Source: Massilia atriviolacea
GTDB lineage: Bacteria > Pseudomonadota > Gammaproteobacteria > Burkholderiales > Burkholderiaceae_D
DNA length: 64,000 nucleotides
Reading direction: 5' to 3'
Assembly (NCBI RefSeq): GCF_003953935.1
Contig: NZ_RXLQ01000005.1
Location: forward strand, 114,624 to 178,623
The position numbers and the translations under genes are program-made. Of the stretch, positions 34,831 to 43,566 are shown in pieces; position 1 is the first letter of the stretch; the number at the start of each line of letters is the position of its first letter. The notes under the pieces are model-generated. The model searched no databases and was not told where the DNA came from. It saw only the letters and a program-made list of their open reading frames with translations.

Positions 34831-36111
34831 ATGTCCGATTATTCGACTGTATTGCCGCACATTGTCGTGGTCACCTCCGGCTCGGCCGGCGACCTGTTTC
34901 CCTTCCTGCGGCTCGCGCTGGGCTTGCGCCAGCGCGGCCACGCCGTCACGCTGCTCGCGCCCCTCATGCACGAGGCGCTGGTGCGCCAGGCCGGCGTGGC
35001 GTTCCACCCCCTGCCGGCCGATCCCGCCGTGCTGGAGGATCCCGACCTGTGGCATCCGCGCCGCGGCTTCGGCGTCGTCTGGCGCGCCATGCGGCAAGGC
35101 ATGGAGGGCATGCGCGCTTTCGTGGCGAGCTTGCCGCGCGAGCAGCCATGCGTGCTGCTGGTGCACCCGCTGGCGGTGGCGCATGCCGACCTGTGCCGCG
35201 CGGATCGGCCCGGCATCCGGATCGTGGCCGCTTTCCTGGCGCCGTCGAACCTGCGCACGGTGCACGACCTGCCGGTGCTGGGGCCGTTCCCGATACCGCG
35301 CTGGCTGCCGCTGACGCTGCGGCGCTGGCTGTGGAACATGGTCGAGACCACGGCCATCAATCCGGTCGTCGTGCCCGAGCTGAACGCATGGCGGCGCGCG
35401 CAGGGCCGTGCGCCCGTGTCCAGCTATCTGGAGGAGATGGCCGGGGCGCCCGACCTGTCGCTCACCTTGTTTCCGGCGTGGTTCGGCGGGCGCCAGCCGG
35501 ACTGGCCGGCGCGGCTGCTGTGCGGCGACTTCCCGCTCTACGATCCGCATCCGCATGACGCCATCGCGCCGGCGCTGCTGGCCTTCATGGGCGCCGGCAG
35601 CGCCCCGATCGTCGTCACCCACGGCACCGCCAACCTGCACGCGGCCGCCTTCTTCGCCAGCGCACTGGCGGCGGCGCAGCGGCTCGGGCGGCGCATCGTC
35701 TTCCTCAGCGCGCACCGGGCACAGGTGCCGGCGAGTTTGCCGCCCACGGCGTTCTGGCAGGATTATTGCCCGCTGGGCGCCTTGCTGCCGGGCGCGGCGG
35801 CGCTGGTGCACCACGGCGGCATCGGCACCACGGCGGTCGCCCTGCGTGCCGGGACGCCCCAGCTGATCGTGCCGATGGCCTACGACCAGTTCGACAACGG
35901 CGCCCGCGTGGCGGCGCTGCACGCCGGCCTGACCCTGAAAGCCGGTCGCGCCAGCGCGCGCACCCTGGCCGATACCCTGCGGCGGCTGCTGCAATCGCCC
36001 GACATCCATGTCGGCTGCGCGGCAGTCAGGCAGCGGATGGCAGCCGGGAACGGGCTCGATGACGTGATCGATGTCATATCGAAAACGGTATCGAAAACCG
36101 GAAAAATATGA
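34831..36111 (+). CDS. GT1-family glycosyltransferase, UGT/rhamnosyltransferase-like
   Basis: This is a 426-aa GT-B fold enzyme that transfers a sugar from a nucleotide donor to a lipid or other small acceptor. The N-terminal domain begins HIVVVTSGSAGDLFPF, with the glycine-rich acceptor-side loop. The donor site is at HHGGIGTTAVAL, GTPQLIVPMAYDQFDNG (about 327-360), the usual UGT signature. The general layout resembles RhlB-type rhamnosyltransferases. No glycolipid pathway genes adjoin it, so the acceptor is unknown. The 3' end of the gene contains the operator part of the arabinose promoter at 36075-36141. Confidence 0.85.
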   Translation: MSDYSTVLPHIVVVTSGSAGDLFPFLRLALGLRQRGHAVTLLAPLMHEALVRQAGVAFHPLPADPAVLEDPDLWHPRRGFGVVWRAMRQGMEGMRAFVASLPREQPCVLLVHPLAVAHADLCRADRPGIRIVAAFLAPSNLRTVHDLPVLGPFPIPRWLPLTLRRWLWNMVETTAINPVVVPELNAWRRAQGRAPVSSYLEEMAGAPDLSLTLFPAWFGGRQPDWPARLLCGDFPLYDPHPHDAIAPALLAFMGAGSAPIVVTHGTANLHAAAFFASALAAAQRLGRRIVFLSAHRAQVPASLPPTAFWQDYCPLGALLPGAAALVHHGGIGTTAVALRAGTPQLIVPMAYDQFDNGARVAALHAGLTLKAGRASARTLADTLRRLLQSPDIHVGCAAVRQRMAAGNGLDDVIDVISKTVSKTGKI

Positions 36112-36141
36112 TTGGATTGATTCTTTGGCTTTCCTTACTAT
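36075..36141 (+). promoter_or_regulatory. arabinose-regulon promoter 1, upstream of the TonB receptor
   Basis: The 42-bp element at 36075-36116 fits ATAyC-N5-CG-N2-ATCG-N2-A-N-C-N3-AAAAA-N2-TGATTGGA. Exactly 19 bp further is TACTAT (36136-36141) as -10, and TTGGAT (36112-36117) makes a -35 at 18-bp spacing. The start codon is 84 bp after the element. The same arrangement occurs at 43435 and 51679. The element overlaps the end of the glycosyltransferase gene. Confidence 0.7.
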
Positions 36142-36200
36142 CCGGTTCAAGGGCTAAAAATACCCAGGAATCATATAACTAGAGAATGCCAAGGAGACGT

Positions 36201-38813
36201 ATGACATCGCATGCACAAGGCCGCGTCACGGCCAGACCCCGCACCCCCTTGACCTTGAAGCTGATCGTGGCCGCCCTGGCCGGGACCGGCATGCTGAGCG
36301 GCGCCTCGGTATGGGCGCAGGAGGCGATCGCGGCCGATACCACCAGCGTGGTCACCGTCTCCGGCGTGCGCAAGGCCGCCCAGAGCGCCCAGGCCATCAA
36401 GCGCAACGCCGATGAAGTGCTCGATTCCATCGTCGCCGAGGAAGCCGGCAAGTTCCCCGACAAGAACGTCGCCGAAATGCTGGGCCGTATCACCGGCGTG
36501 CAGATCCGCCGCGAAAACGGCGAAGCGCGCGAGGTCGTGATCCGTGGCTTGCCGGGCCTGGTGACCCTGCTCAATGGCCGCGAAATGTTTACCGCCGGCA
36601 AGGAGGGCCGCAGCCTGTACCTGGCCGACATTCCCGCCGCCATGCTGCAACGGGTGGACGTCTACAAGACCCAGGGCGCCGAGATGGTCGAGGGCGGCAC
36701 CGCCGGCGTGATCGATGTGCGCACCGCGCGCCCGTTCGACGCCAAGGGCTTCGCATCGAGTCTGACGGCGCGCGTGGAAAACCGCGACAAGTCGAAAACC
36801 AACGATCCCAACCTGTCCGGCATGATCTCGAACCGCTGGAAAACCGCGTACGGCGAGATCGGCGCGCTGGCCGGCGTGTCCTACCAGGATGGCAATTACC
36901 ACGATGAAGTCACCTGGAATTCGCCGCCGAAGGACCGGGCCGACGATCTCGGCGCCGGCATCTCCGCTCCGGACGAACTGGGCCATGTGCTGTACCAGGG
37001 CCAGCGCAAGCGCGTGGCCGGCAACGTCGCGCTGCAGTGGCGTCCGAATGCGGCCCTCGAGTTCTTTGCCGAAGGCATCTCGACAGAAATCCATCACGAT
37101 GCCGAGCGCCAGTTCTACGTCGGCGCGCTCGGCCTGAACAAGAATTCCAGCTATACCTTGATCCCCGGCACCAAGCAAGTGCAGACGGTGACCTCGGCCA
37201 ACAGCAATCCGTTCGCGCTCGGCTCGACCCAGGCCCCGCACGATTACTCGCTGGGCAGCCAGGGCGCCATCGGTGCGCGCTGGACTGTGTCGCCCGGCTG
37301 GCGCGTGACGACCGAACTGGCGCGTACCCTCAGCAAGGTGCGCCAGGAGTTTCCCATCGTCGACCTGGTGGCGGCGCCGCCTACCATCACCGGCAACACC
37401 TACGTGAACGGCGGCGCGCAGTTTTCCTACCCCGCTTACGACATGACGAACCCGAACAATTACCGGGTCGCCACTTTCTTCGACAACCACAGCCATGCCG
37501 AAAGCCGCGCCACCGACTGGCGCGCGGACGCCACCTGGAACCCGGAAGAAGAGGGCTTCATCAAGGAAGTGTCGACCGGCGTGCGGGTCGCCAAACGCAA
37601 TGCGGCGTATGTGCACGAGCTGGACGGCTTCCGTCCCGCGCCAGGCACTATTCCACTGAGCTCGCTGCCCGGCCTGGCCTGCAACTCGATGCCGATGGCG
37701 GGCGACTACGGCATGGCCTCGTGGGTCACGCCCTGCGCTGGCTACATGCACGACCATATCGGCGACCTGCGCAAGCTGTTCGGCGACGGCAGCAAGTCGC
37801 CCGAGGACAAGCTGTCCCAGTTCAACAACCAGGAAACCACCTACGCCATCTACACCAAGGCCAGGTACGGCTTCACGGCCGGCACGATCCCGGTCGAGGG
37901 CACGGTCGGGCTGCGCGTGGTGCAGACCAAGGGCGTGCTCAGCGGTTATTCGCAATCCAATAACGTGATCCTGCCGGTCTCCAGCACGCCGTCGTCGACC
38001 GACGTGCTGCCGAATGCCACGCTCAAGGCCATGGTCCTGCCGGAGGTGCAGGCGCGCCTGACCGCCGGCAAGACCATGCAGCGCGCCAACTTTGACCAGT
38101 TCAATCCGGGCGTGTCCTACAATGTGCCGAGCACCACCGTGCAAGCGGTGGGCACGGGCGGCAATCCGGACCTGAAACCGATCGAAGGCAATAACTTCGA
38201 TGCGGCGGCGGAATGGTACTTCGCCCCGACCGGTTCGCTCACGGCGACCGTGTTCCGCCACGATTTCAAGAACTACATCCTCACCAGTTCGACCAAGGAA
38301 AGCTACAACGGCATCGTGTACGACGTGAACCGTCCGCGCAATATGTCCAAGGGCAAGCTGCAGGGCGCGGAACTGTCGTACCAGCAGTTCTACGACAAGC
38401 TGCCGGGCTGGCTGGGCGGCTTCGGCCTGCAAGCGAACGTCACCTACATGAAGGGCGACCTGACCGACACCGGCGGCGTGCTCAAGCCGTTCGTGGGCAT
38501 GTCCAGGCTGTCGTACAACATCGTCGGCCTGTACGAGCGCGGCGGCTGGTCGGGCCGCCTGGCCTACAACTGGCGCGACAAGTATGTGGACACCTTCAAC
38601 TACCGGGGCCTGGGTTTCGACCTGATCGTCGACCCGATCAAGACCATGGATGCCTCGCTCTCCTACAAGGTCAGCGACGCCATGAGCGTCACCGTGGATG
38701 TGGAGAATTTGCTTGATCGCAAGTACCACGATTACCATGGCGTTGCCAGCAACCCGCGCGATATCCGCCGCTACGACCGCGTGGTGGGCCTGTCGCTGCG
38801 CTACAAGATGTAG
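36201..38813 (+). CDS. TonB-dependent receptor for arabino-oligosaccharides (predicted)
   Basis: This 870-aa outer-membrane receptor has a signal peptide ending near VWAQ, a TonB-box region and a plug domain (AEMLGRITGVQIRREN, VIRGLPGLVTLLNGRE, EGGTAGVIDVRTARPFD, residues about 50-175). A 22-strand barrel follows, with the closing GNPDLKPIEGNNFDAAAEWY block and a C-terminal aromatic-basic strand ending RYKM. The ATG at 36201 has AGGAG four bases upstream; an ATG five codons earlier lacks one. It heads an operon with the sugar symporter, GH43, mutarotase and lactonase genes, from which an arabinan-fragment substrate is inferred. Confidence 0.87.
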   Translation: MTSHAQGRVTARPRTPLTLKLIVAALAGTGMLSGASVWAQEAIAADTTSVVTVSGVRKAAQSAQAIKRNADEVLDSIVAEEAGKFPDKNVAEMLGRITGVQIRRENGEAREVVIRGLPGLVTLLNGREMFTAGKEGRSLYLADIPAAMLQRVDVYKTQGAEMVEGGTAGVIDVRTARPFDAKGFASSLTARVENRDKSKTNDPNLSGMISNRWKTAYGEIGALAGVSYQDGNYHDEVTWNSPPKDRADDLGAGISAPDELGHVLYQGQRKRVAGNVALQWRPNAALEFFAEGISTEIHHDAERQFYVGALGLNKNSSYTLIPGTKQVQTVTSANSNPFALGSTQAPHDYSLGSQGAIGARWTVSPGWRVTTELARTLSKVRQEFPIVDLVAAPPTITGNTYVNGGAQFSYPAYDMTNPNNYRVATFFDNHSHAESRATDWRADATWNPEEEGFIKEVSTGVRVAKRNAAYVHELDGFRPAPGTIPLSSLPGLACNSMPMAGDYGMASWVTPCAGYMHDHIGDLRKLFGDGSKSPEDKLSQFNNQETTYAIYTKARYGFTAGTIPVEGTVGLRVVQTKGVLSGYSQSNNVILPVSSTPSSTDVLPNATLKAMVLPEVQARLTAGKTMQRANFDQFNPGVSYNVPSTTVQAVGTGGNPDLKPIEGNNFDAAAEWYFAPTGSLTATVFRHDFKNYILTSSTKESYNGIVYDVNRPRNMSKGKLQGAELSYQQFYDKLPGWLGGFGLQANVTYMKGDLTDTGGVLKPFVGMSRLSYNIVGLYERGGWSGRLAYNWRDKYVDTFNYRGLGFDLIVDPIKTMDASLSYKVSDAMSVTVDVENLLDRKYHDYHGVASNPRDIRRYDRVVGLSLRYKM

Positions 38814-38900
38814 GGCCCGGCTGCTGCTTGATCGTCCCGGAAGCGTTGCGTGGACATGGAACGCAGCGCTTTCTGTCCTTGTATGGCTGAGAAGGTTTGC

Positions 38901-40268
38901 ATGAATACGCTCGATAAGAACGCACAGAAATTATCCACCCTCGAAAAGGTCGGCTTCGGCACCGGCGACATGGCGCTCAATGTCGTGATCTCGTCGATGA
39001 TGCTGCTCATTACCTTCTTCTACACCGATATCTACGGCTTGCGCACCGAACACCTGGCGCTGCTGTTCGTGGTGGTCAAGGTGGTCGGCGCGGTGGCCGA
39101 CCTGGCCATGGGGCAGGTGACCGACCGCTTCAGCTCGCGCTTCGGGCGCTACCGGCCGTGGCTGCTGTGGCTGTGCCTTCCCTACGGCGTCAGCGTGTTT
39201 TTCGTGTTCACCACCCCGGGCTGGGGATATGACGCCAAGCTGGTGTGGGCGTATTCGACCTACATCCTGATGACCCTGATGACGGCCGGGGTCGGTATTC
39301 CGTATATTTCTTTGATCAGCGGACTGACCAGCGATCCGCAGGAACGGCTCTCGGCCAACGGCTACCGCCTGTTCTTCGCCAAGGTCGGCGCCTTCATGGT
39401 CACCATCATCGTGCCCAAGCTGGCGGACCTGTGGGGCGCCGGCGACCGCGCGCACGGCTACCAGGCGGCGATGGCGCTGATGGCGGTGATGGGCGTCGGC
39501 CTGTTCCTGTTCTGCGTGTTCACGACCAGGGAGCGGGTGATCCACGTGGTCGAGCGCCAGCCCTTGATGGAACAGTTCAAGCTGCTGATGCGCAACGACC
39601 AGTGGCTGATCCTGTGCGGCGTGTGCCTGACCGGCACCGTCGGCTACGTGGTGCGCGGCTCCGTCGCCATCTATTACGCCATGTATTACCTGGGCGGCGA
39701 TACCGATACCGTGGCGGCCTTCCTGTCGACCGGCGTGGCGGCGGCGATCCTGTCGATGGTGGCCTCGACCTGGATCACCAAGTCCTGGTGCAAGGTCAAG
39801 CTGTTCCGCTACACCCAACTCGGCGTAGCCCTGATCAGCGTGCTGATGTACGTCGCCATCGAGCCGGGCGACGTGCTGCCCGCCTTCATCCTGTACTTCC
39901 TGCTCTCCTTCGTGGTCGACCTGCACGCACCGGTGTTCTGGTCGGCGATTGCCGAAACCATCGACTACGGCCAGGTCAAGACCGGCAAGCGCGTGTCCGG
40001 CTTTGCCTTCGGTGGCATTTCGGTGTGCCAGAAGGCCGGCATGGCGGTCGCCGGGGGCATGGTCGGGCTGCTGCTGACCTACTTCCAGTACCTGCCGAAC
40101 CAGGCGCAGAGCCCGCTGGCGCTGAGCGGCATCGCGCTGATGCTGACCGTCATCCCCGGCTTCTTCCACTTCCTGATGGGCGTGCTGATGTTCAAGTACC
40201 GCATCACCGACAGCTACTACGACGAGGTCAAGACCGACCTGCGCAGCGCCGGCTTCGTCACCACTTAA
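38901..40268 (+). CDS. GPH-family sugar:cation symporter
   Basis: This is a 455-aa inner-membrane transporter with about twelve hydrophobic segments, of the glycoside-pentoside-hexuronide family (MelB/XynP/YicJ group). Typical features are GTGDMALN at the start, DLAMGQVTDR in the loop between helices 2 and 3 with the Asp needed for cation coupling, and RFGRYRPWLLW. It likely imports arabinose or arabino-oligosaccharides released in the periplasm. The start with GAAGG six bases upstream is 87 bp after the receptor gene. The GH43 gene follows after 18 bp. Confidence 0.9.
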   Translation: MNTLDKNAQKLSTLEKVGFGTGDMALNVVISSMMLLITFFYTDIYGLRTEHLALLFVVVKVVGAVADLAMGQVTDRFSSRFGRYRPWLLWLCLPYGVSVFFVFTTPGWGYDAKLVWAYSTYILMTLMTAGVGIPYISLISGLTSDPQERLSANGYRLFFAKVGAFMVTIIVPKLADLWGAGDRAHGYQAAMALMAVMGVGLFLFCVFTTRERVIHVVERQPLMEQFKLLMRNDQWLILCGVCLTGTVGYVVRGSVAIYYAMYYLGGDTDTVAAFLSTGVAAAILSMVASTWITKSWCKVKLFRYTQLGVALISVLMYVAIEPGDVLPAFILYFLLSFVVDLHAPVFWSAIAETIDYGQVKTGKRVSGFAFGGISVCQKAGMAVAGGMVGLLLTYFQYLPNQAQSPLALSGIALMLTVIPGFFHFLMGVLMFKYRITDSYYDEVKTDLRSAGFVTT

Positions 40269-40286
40269 TCGACCGGACTTACGACC

Positions 40287-41231
40287 ATGCAGATCCTGAC
40301 ACCCCTGATCGCGCAACGCGCCGATCCTTTCATCTACAAGCACAGCGACGGCTATTACTATTTCACGGCCTCGGTGCCGGAATACGACCGCATCGAACTG
40401 CGCCGCGCGCGCACGATTGCGGAACTGGCGAACGCGCCGCCGGTCGATGCCTGGCGCAAGCCGGATGCCGGACCGTACAGCGAACTGCTGTGGGCGCCGG
40501 AGATCCATTTCAACCAGGGCGCGTGGTATGTCTACTTCGCCGCCGCCCCGAGCCGCGAGATCAAACACAAACTGTTCCAGCACCGCATGTACGCCGTCCG
40601 CAACACAAACGCCAACCCGCTCGACGGCGCGTGGGAATTCATGGGCCGGATCGACACCGGCATCGACACCTTTTGCCTCGACGCCAGCACCTTCACCCAC
40701 GACGGCGTGCTGTACTACCTGTGGGCGCAAAAGGATGAGGCGATCGAGGGCAACTCCAACCTGTACATCGCGCCGATGGCCACGCCGTGGCAGCTTGGCG
40801 GTGCGCCCGTCATGCTGAGCAAACCAGAATTCGGCTGGGAAATCCGCGGCTTCCGGGTCAACGAAGGGCCGTCCGTCCTCAAGCGCAACGGCAGGATTTT
40901 CATCAGCTACTCGGCCAGCGCCACCGACGAGAATTACGCGATGGGCTTGCTGTGGGCCGACGACAAGGCCGACCTGCTCGACCCGGCATCCTGGACCAAG
41001 CTGCCCGAGCCGGTGCTGCAGACCTGCTATGAACACGGCGTCTACGGCCCGGGCCACAACAGTTTTACCTATGGCGAGGATGGCGACACGGTGATGCTGG
41101 TGTACCATGCCCGTACCTACACCGGGATCGTGGGCGACCCCTTGTGGAACCCCGACCGCCATACTTTCGTCAAGCCGCTGCGATGGGACGAGCAGGGCAT
41201 GCCCGTGTTCGGACGCCCCTCCATCGCCTGA
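40287..41231 (+). CDS. GH43 glycosidase, cytoplasmic, probable alpha-L-arabinofuranosidase
   Basis: This is a 314-aa five-bladed propeller enzyme of family GH43 with no signal peptide. The catalytic base is Asp13 in RADPFIY. WAPEIHF and the Asp in CLDASTF follow, and the proposed acid is the Glu in VNEGPSVL. It should cleave arabinose from imported oligosaccharides; xylosidase activity is also possible in this family. It sits between the symporter and mutarotase genes in the receptor-led operon, with an 18-bp upstream gap. Confidence 0.85.
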   Translation: MQILTPLIAQRADPFIYKHSDGYYYFTASVPEYDRIELRRARTIAELANAPPVDAWRKPDAGPYSELLWAPEIHFNQGAWYVYFAAAPSREIKHKLFQHRMYAVRNTNANPLDGAWEFMGRIDTGIDTFCLDASTFTHDGVLYYLWAQKDEAIEGNSNLYIAPMATPWQLGGAPVMLSKPEFGWEIRGFRVNEGPSVLKRNGRIFISYSASATDENYAMGLLWADDKADLLDPASWTKLPEPVLQTCYEHGVYGPGHNSFTYGEDGDTVMLVYHARTYTGIVGDPLWNPDRHTFVKPLRWDEQGMPVFGRPSIA

Positions 41232-41261
41232 ATCGCCTGAAGGAAGCCAAGGAGGAGCACC

Positions 41262-42323
41262 GTGCAAGCCAGTATCACCCAATCCGCATTCGGCCACCTG
41301 CCCGACGGCAGGGCGGCCACGCTGTTCACCCTGACCAATCCGAACGGACTGGTCGTGAAGATCAGCGATTTCGGCGGCATCATCACCGAAATCCACGCAC
41401 CCGACCGGCATGGCGCCATGGCCGACATCACGCTCGGCTTCGACAACCTTGCGCCTTACGTCAAGGAGTCGCCGTACTTCGGCGCCCTGATCGGACGCTA
41501 CGGCAACCGCCTGCGCGGCGGCCGCTTCACGCTCGACGGCCAGCTGGTGCAACTGCCCACCAACGACGGCGCGCATCACCTGCATGGCGGCGAACTGGGC
41601 TACCACCGCGTGCTGTGGCGCGCGATTCCCTTCCACCAAGGCGATTCGGTCGGCCTGACGCTGATATACCGCAGTCCCGACGGCGAGCAGGGCTATCCCG
41701 GCACCCTGGACGTGACAGTCGTGTACGAACTGAGCGCCGGCAACGACTTGATCGTGACCTTCGACGCGGTGACCGACAAGCCCACGCCGGTCAACCTGAC
41801 CCAGCACGCCTACTTCAACCTGGCGGGCCAGGGCGACATCCTCGGCCACCTGCTGCAGATCGATGCCGACGCCTTCACGCCGATCGACAGCACCCTGATT
41901 CCGACCGGGGAACTGGCGCCGGTGGCCGGCACCGCCTTCGACTTCCGCAAGCCGCACGCGATCGGCGAGCGCATCGGCAATGACGAAGAACAACTGCGCC
42001 ACGGCAGCGGCTACGACCACAACTTCGTGCTCGACAAGCCCGCGCCCAGGGCCATGCGCCTGGCCGCGCGCGTGCATGAGCCGGTATCGGGCCGCGTGCT
42101 GGAACTGTTCACCGAGGAACCGGGCGTGCAGTTCTACAGCGGAAATTTCCTCGACGGAAGCCTGACGGGCAAGGGCCGGAGCTACGGCCTGCGCAGCGGC
42201 TTTTGCCTGGAGCCGCAGCACTTTCCCGATTCGCCCAACCAGAGCGCATTTCCGAATACGATCTTGCGCCCCGGTGAAGAATATGCGACCGTGTCCAGGT
42301 ACACATTTTCGGTGGAGAAGTGA
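41262..42323 (+). CDS. galM: aldose 1-epimerase (mutarotase)
   Basis: This 353-aa GalM-family enzyme interconverts alpha and beta anomers, here probably of L-arabinose before oxidation. Substrate and catalytic residues sit in NDGAHHLHGG (His about 107), TQHAYFNLAG (His about 183), YDHNFVL and the Glu of FTEEPGVQFYSG. The start is a GTG with a strong AAGGAGG seven bases before it. The stop overlaps the start region of the lactonase gene, which gives coupling of mutarotase and lactonase. Confidence 0.92.
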   Translation: MQASITQSAFGHLPDGRAATLFTLTNPNGLVVKISDFGGIITEIHAPDRHGAMADITLGFDNLAPYVKESPYFGALIGRYGNRLRGGRFTLDGQLVQLPTNDGAHHLHGGELGYHRVLWRAIPFHQGDSVGLTLIYRSPDGEQGYPGTLDVTVVYELSAGNDLIVTFDAVTDKPTPVNLTQHAYFNLAGQGDILGHLLQIDADAFTPIDSTLIPTGELAPVAGTAFDFRKPHAIGERIGNDEEQLRHGSGYDHNFVLDKPAPRAMRLAARVHEPVSGRVLELFTEEPGVQFYSGNFLDGSLTGKGRSYGLRSGFCLEPQHFPDSPNQSAFPNTILRPGEEYATVSRYTFSVEK

Positions 42324-43183
42324 TGCTTGAACTAATGGTCGACGCAAAAAATGCGCTGGGCGAATGCGTGCTGTGGTGCGAGCGCAGCGGGCGGGTGTTC
42401 TGGACCGATATCGTCGGTTCCACCCTGTGGGCGCTTCATCCGGCCACGGGCGCCACGCGCAGCTGGACCATGCCGGAGCGGCTGGCCTCGTTCGCCCTGA
42501 CCGATCACGACCAGCGCCTGCTGGTGGGGCTGGCGACGCAACTGGCGTTCTTCGAGCTCGAGAGCGGAGCGCTGACGCCGATCTGCGAGGTCGAGGCCGG
42601 ATTGACCACGCGCCTGAACGATGGGCGCTGCGACCGCCAGGGGCGCTTCGTGTTCGGCACCTTCAATGAAGTCGAGCCGCGCTTGCCGATCGGCAGCTTT
42701 TACCGGCTCAACCGCGATCTGCGCCTGGAGCGCCTGCCGCTGCCGCACGTGGCGATTGCCAACAGCATCTGTTTCAGTCCCGATGGCGCGACCATGTATT
42801 ACTGCGATTCGCCGGAGCGGGTCATCCGCTGCTGCGATTACGACCTCGTCAGCGGCGCGCTGTCGCATGAACGCGTATTTGCGCAGGTGCAAGGCGAGGG
42901 CGAGCCGGACGGCTCCTGCGTGGACGCGCGCGGCTATGTGTGGAATGCGCAATGGGGCGGAAGCAAGCTGGTGCGTTACGCGCCGGACGGCAGTATCGAC
43001 CGCATCGTGCCGGTGCCCGCCAGCCAGCCGAGTTGCGTGGGCTTCGGCGGCGTGCTGCTCGACCAGCTGTACGCGACCAGCGCGCGGGTGGGCCTGGCGG
43101 CACCGGTGGCGGCGGATGGGGGGCTGTTCACGGGGACGGTGCCGGGCGTGCGCGGCTTGCCGGAGAGCCGGTTTGTTTGCTGA
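42323..43183 (+). CDS. SMP-30/gluconolactonase family L-arabinono-lactonase
   Basis: This 286-aa six-bladed propeller metal-dependent lactonase opens L-arabinono-gamma-lactone to L-arabonate. Metal and active-site signatures are GECVLW (Glu near residue 14), TRLNDGRCDRQGRF, IANSICFSPDG and GEPDGSCVDARGYVWNA in separate blades. The ATG at 42323 overlaps the mutarotase stop and has GGAG five bases upstream. The assignment to the arabinose pathway comes from the neighbouring dehydratase and dehydrogenase genes. It is the last gene of the receptor operon. Confidence 0.87.
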   Translation: MLELMVDAKNALGECVLWCERSGRVFWTDIVGSTLWALHPATGATRSWTMPERLASFALTDHDQRLLVGLATQLAFFELESGALTPICEVEAGLTTRLNDGRCDRQGRFVFGTFNEVEPRLPIGSFYRLNRDLRLERLPLPHVAIANSICFSPDGATMYYCDSPERVIRCCDYDLVSGALSHERVFAQVQGEGEPDGSCVDARGYVWNAQWGGSKLVRYAPDGSIDRIVPVPASQPSCVGFGGVLLDQLYATSARVGLAAPVAADGGLFTGTVPGVRGLPESRFVC

Positions 43184-43434
43184 CGCCTGGCCCGCTGCTG
43201 TTCGAGCGGGGTAGTTGCCTGGCGCGGGGCGCTCGCCTGAGGAGAGCGGACTGCGGCTTTTCTTCTATGTCCTCTTGCAAGGTGCGCTTCATCGGCATCG
43301 TTAAGTCGCGGGTCATGCACGTGGCGGCGCTTCAGGCGATCGACCAGGCTTTGCGCAGTGCGACCAAAACGGCTCGCCATCGCGGGAATGAGGCTGGCCC
43401 TGATCGTGGGACCATTGTCTTCCTAGCTTTGTTC
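43184..43434. other. spacer between lactonase and arabonate dehydratase genes
   Basis: I see no credible gene in these 251 bp. Frames that cross it have no ribosome-binding site and unusual composition. The following 67 bp hold the second arabinose-regulon promoter. Confidence 0.4.
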
Positions 43435-43501
43435 GATATCACTATCGATATCGCTATCGCCAAAAAAGTGATTGGAAAGGCATCCCAAGAATCTTTAGTA
43501 T
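43435..43501 (+). promoter_or_regulatory. arabinose-regulon promoter 2, upstream of arabonate dehydratase
   Basis: The 42-bp element at 43435-43476 shares 25 of 42 positions with both other copies. TTGGAA serves as -35 and TAGTAT (43496-43501) as -10, again 19 bp after TGATTGGA. The start codon is 90 bp after the element. Repeated ATCG steps every six to nine bases upstream of -35 suit a LysR-type activator. Confidence 0.7.
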
Positions 43502-43566
43502 TCCTCTATCGCTGAGCGAACGACGACATGCGTTCGAGATGGCATCAGAACAACCAGGAGGAATAC

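Noticed and set aside
38931..42347. Minus-strand open frame of over 1100 codons
   Set aside because: It lies opposite the symporter, GH43 and mutarotase genes, which have ribosome-binding sites and catalytic motifs. The antisense product is low-complexity.
42940..43515. Frame running from the lactonase gene into the next promoter
   Set aside because: It overlaps the lactonase gene in another frame, has no start signal and covers the conserved regulatory element.
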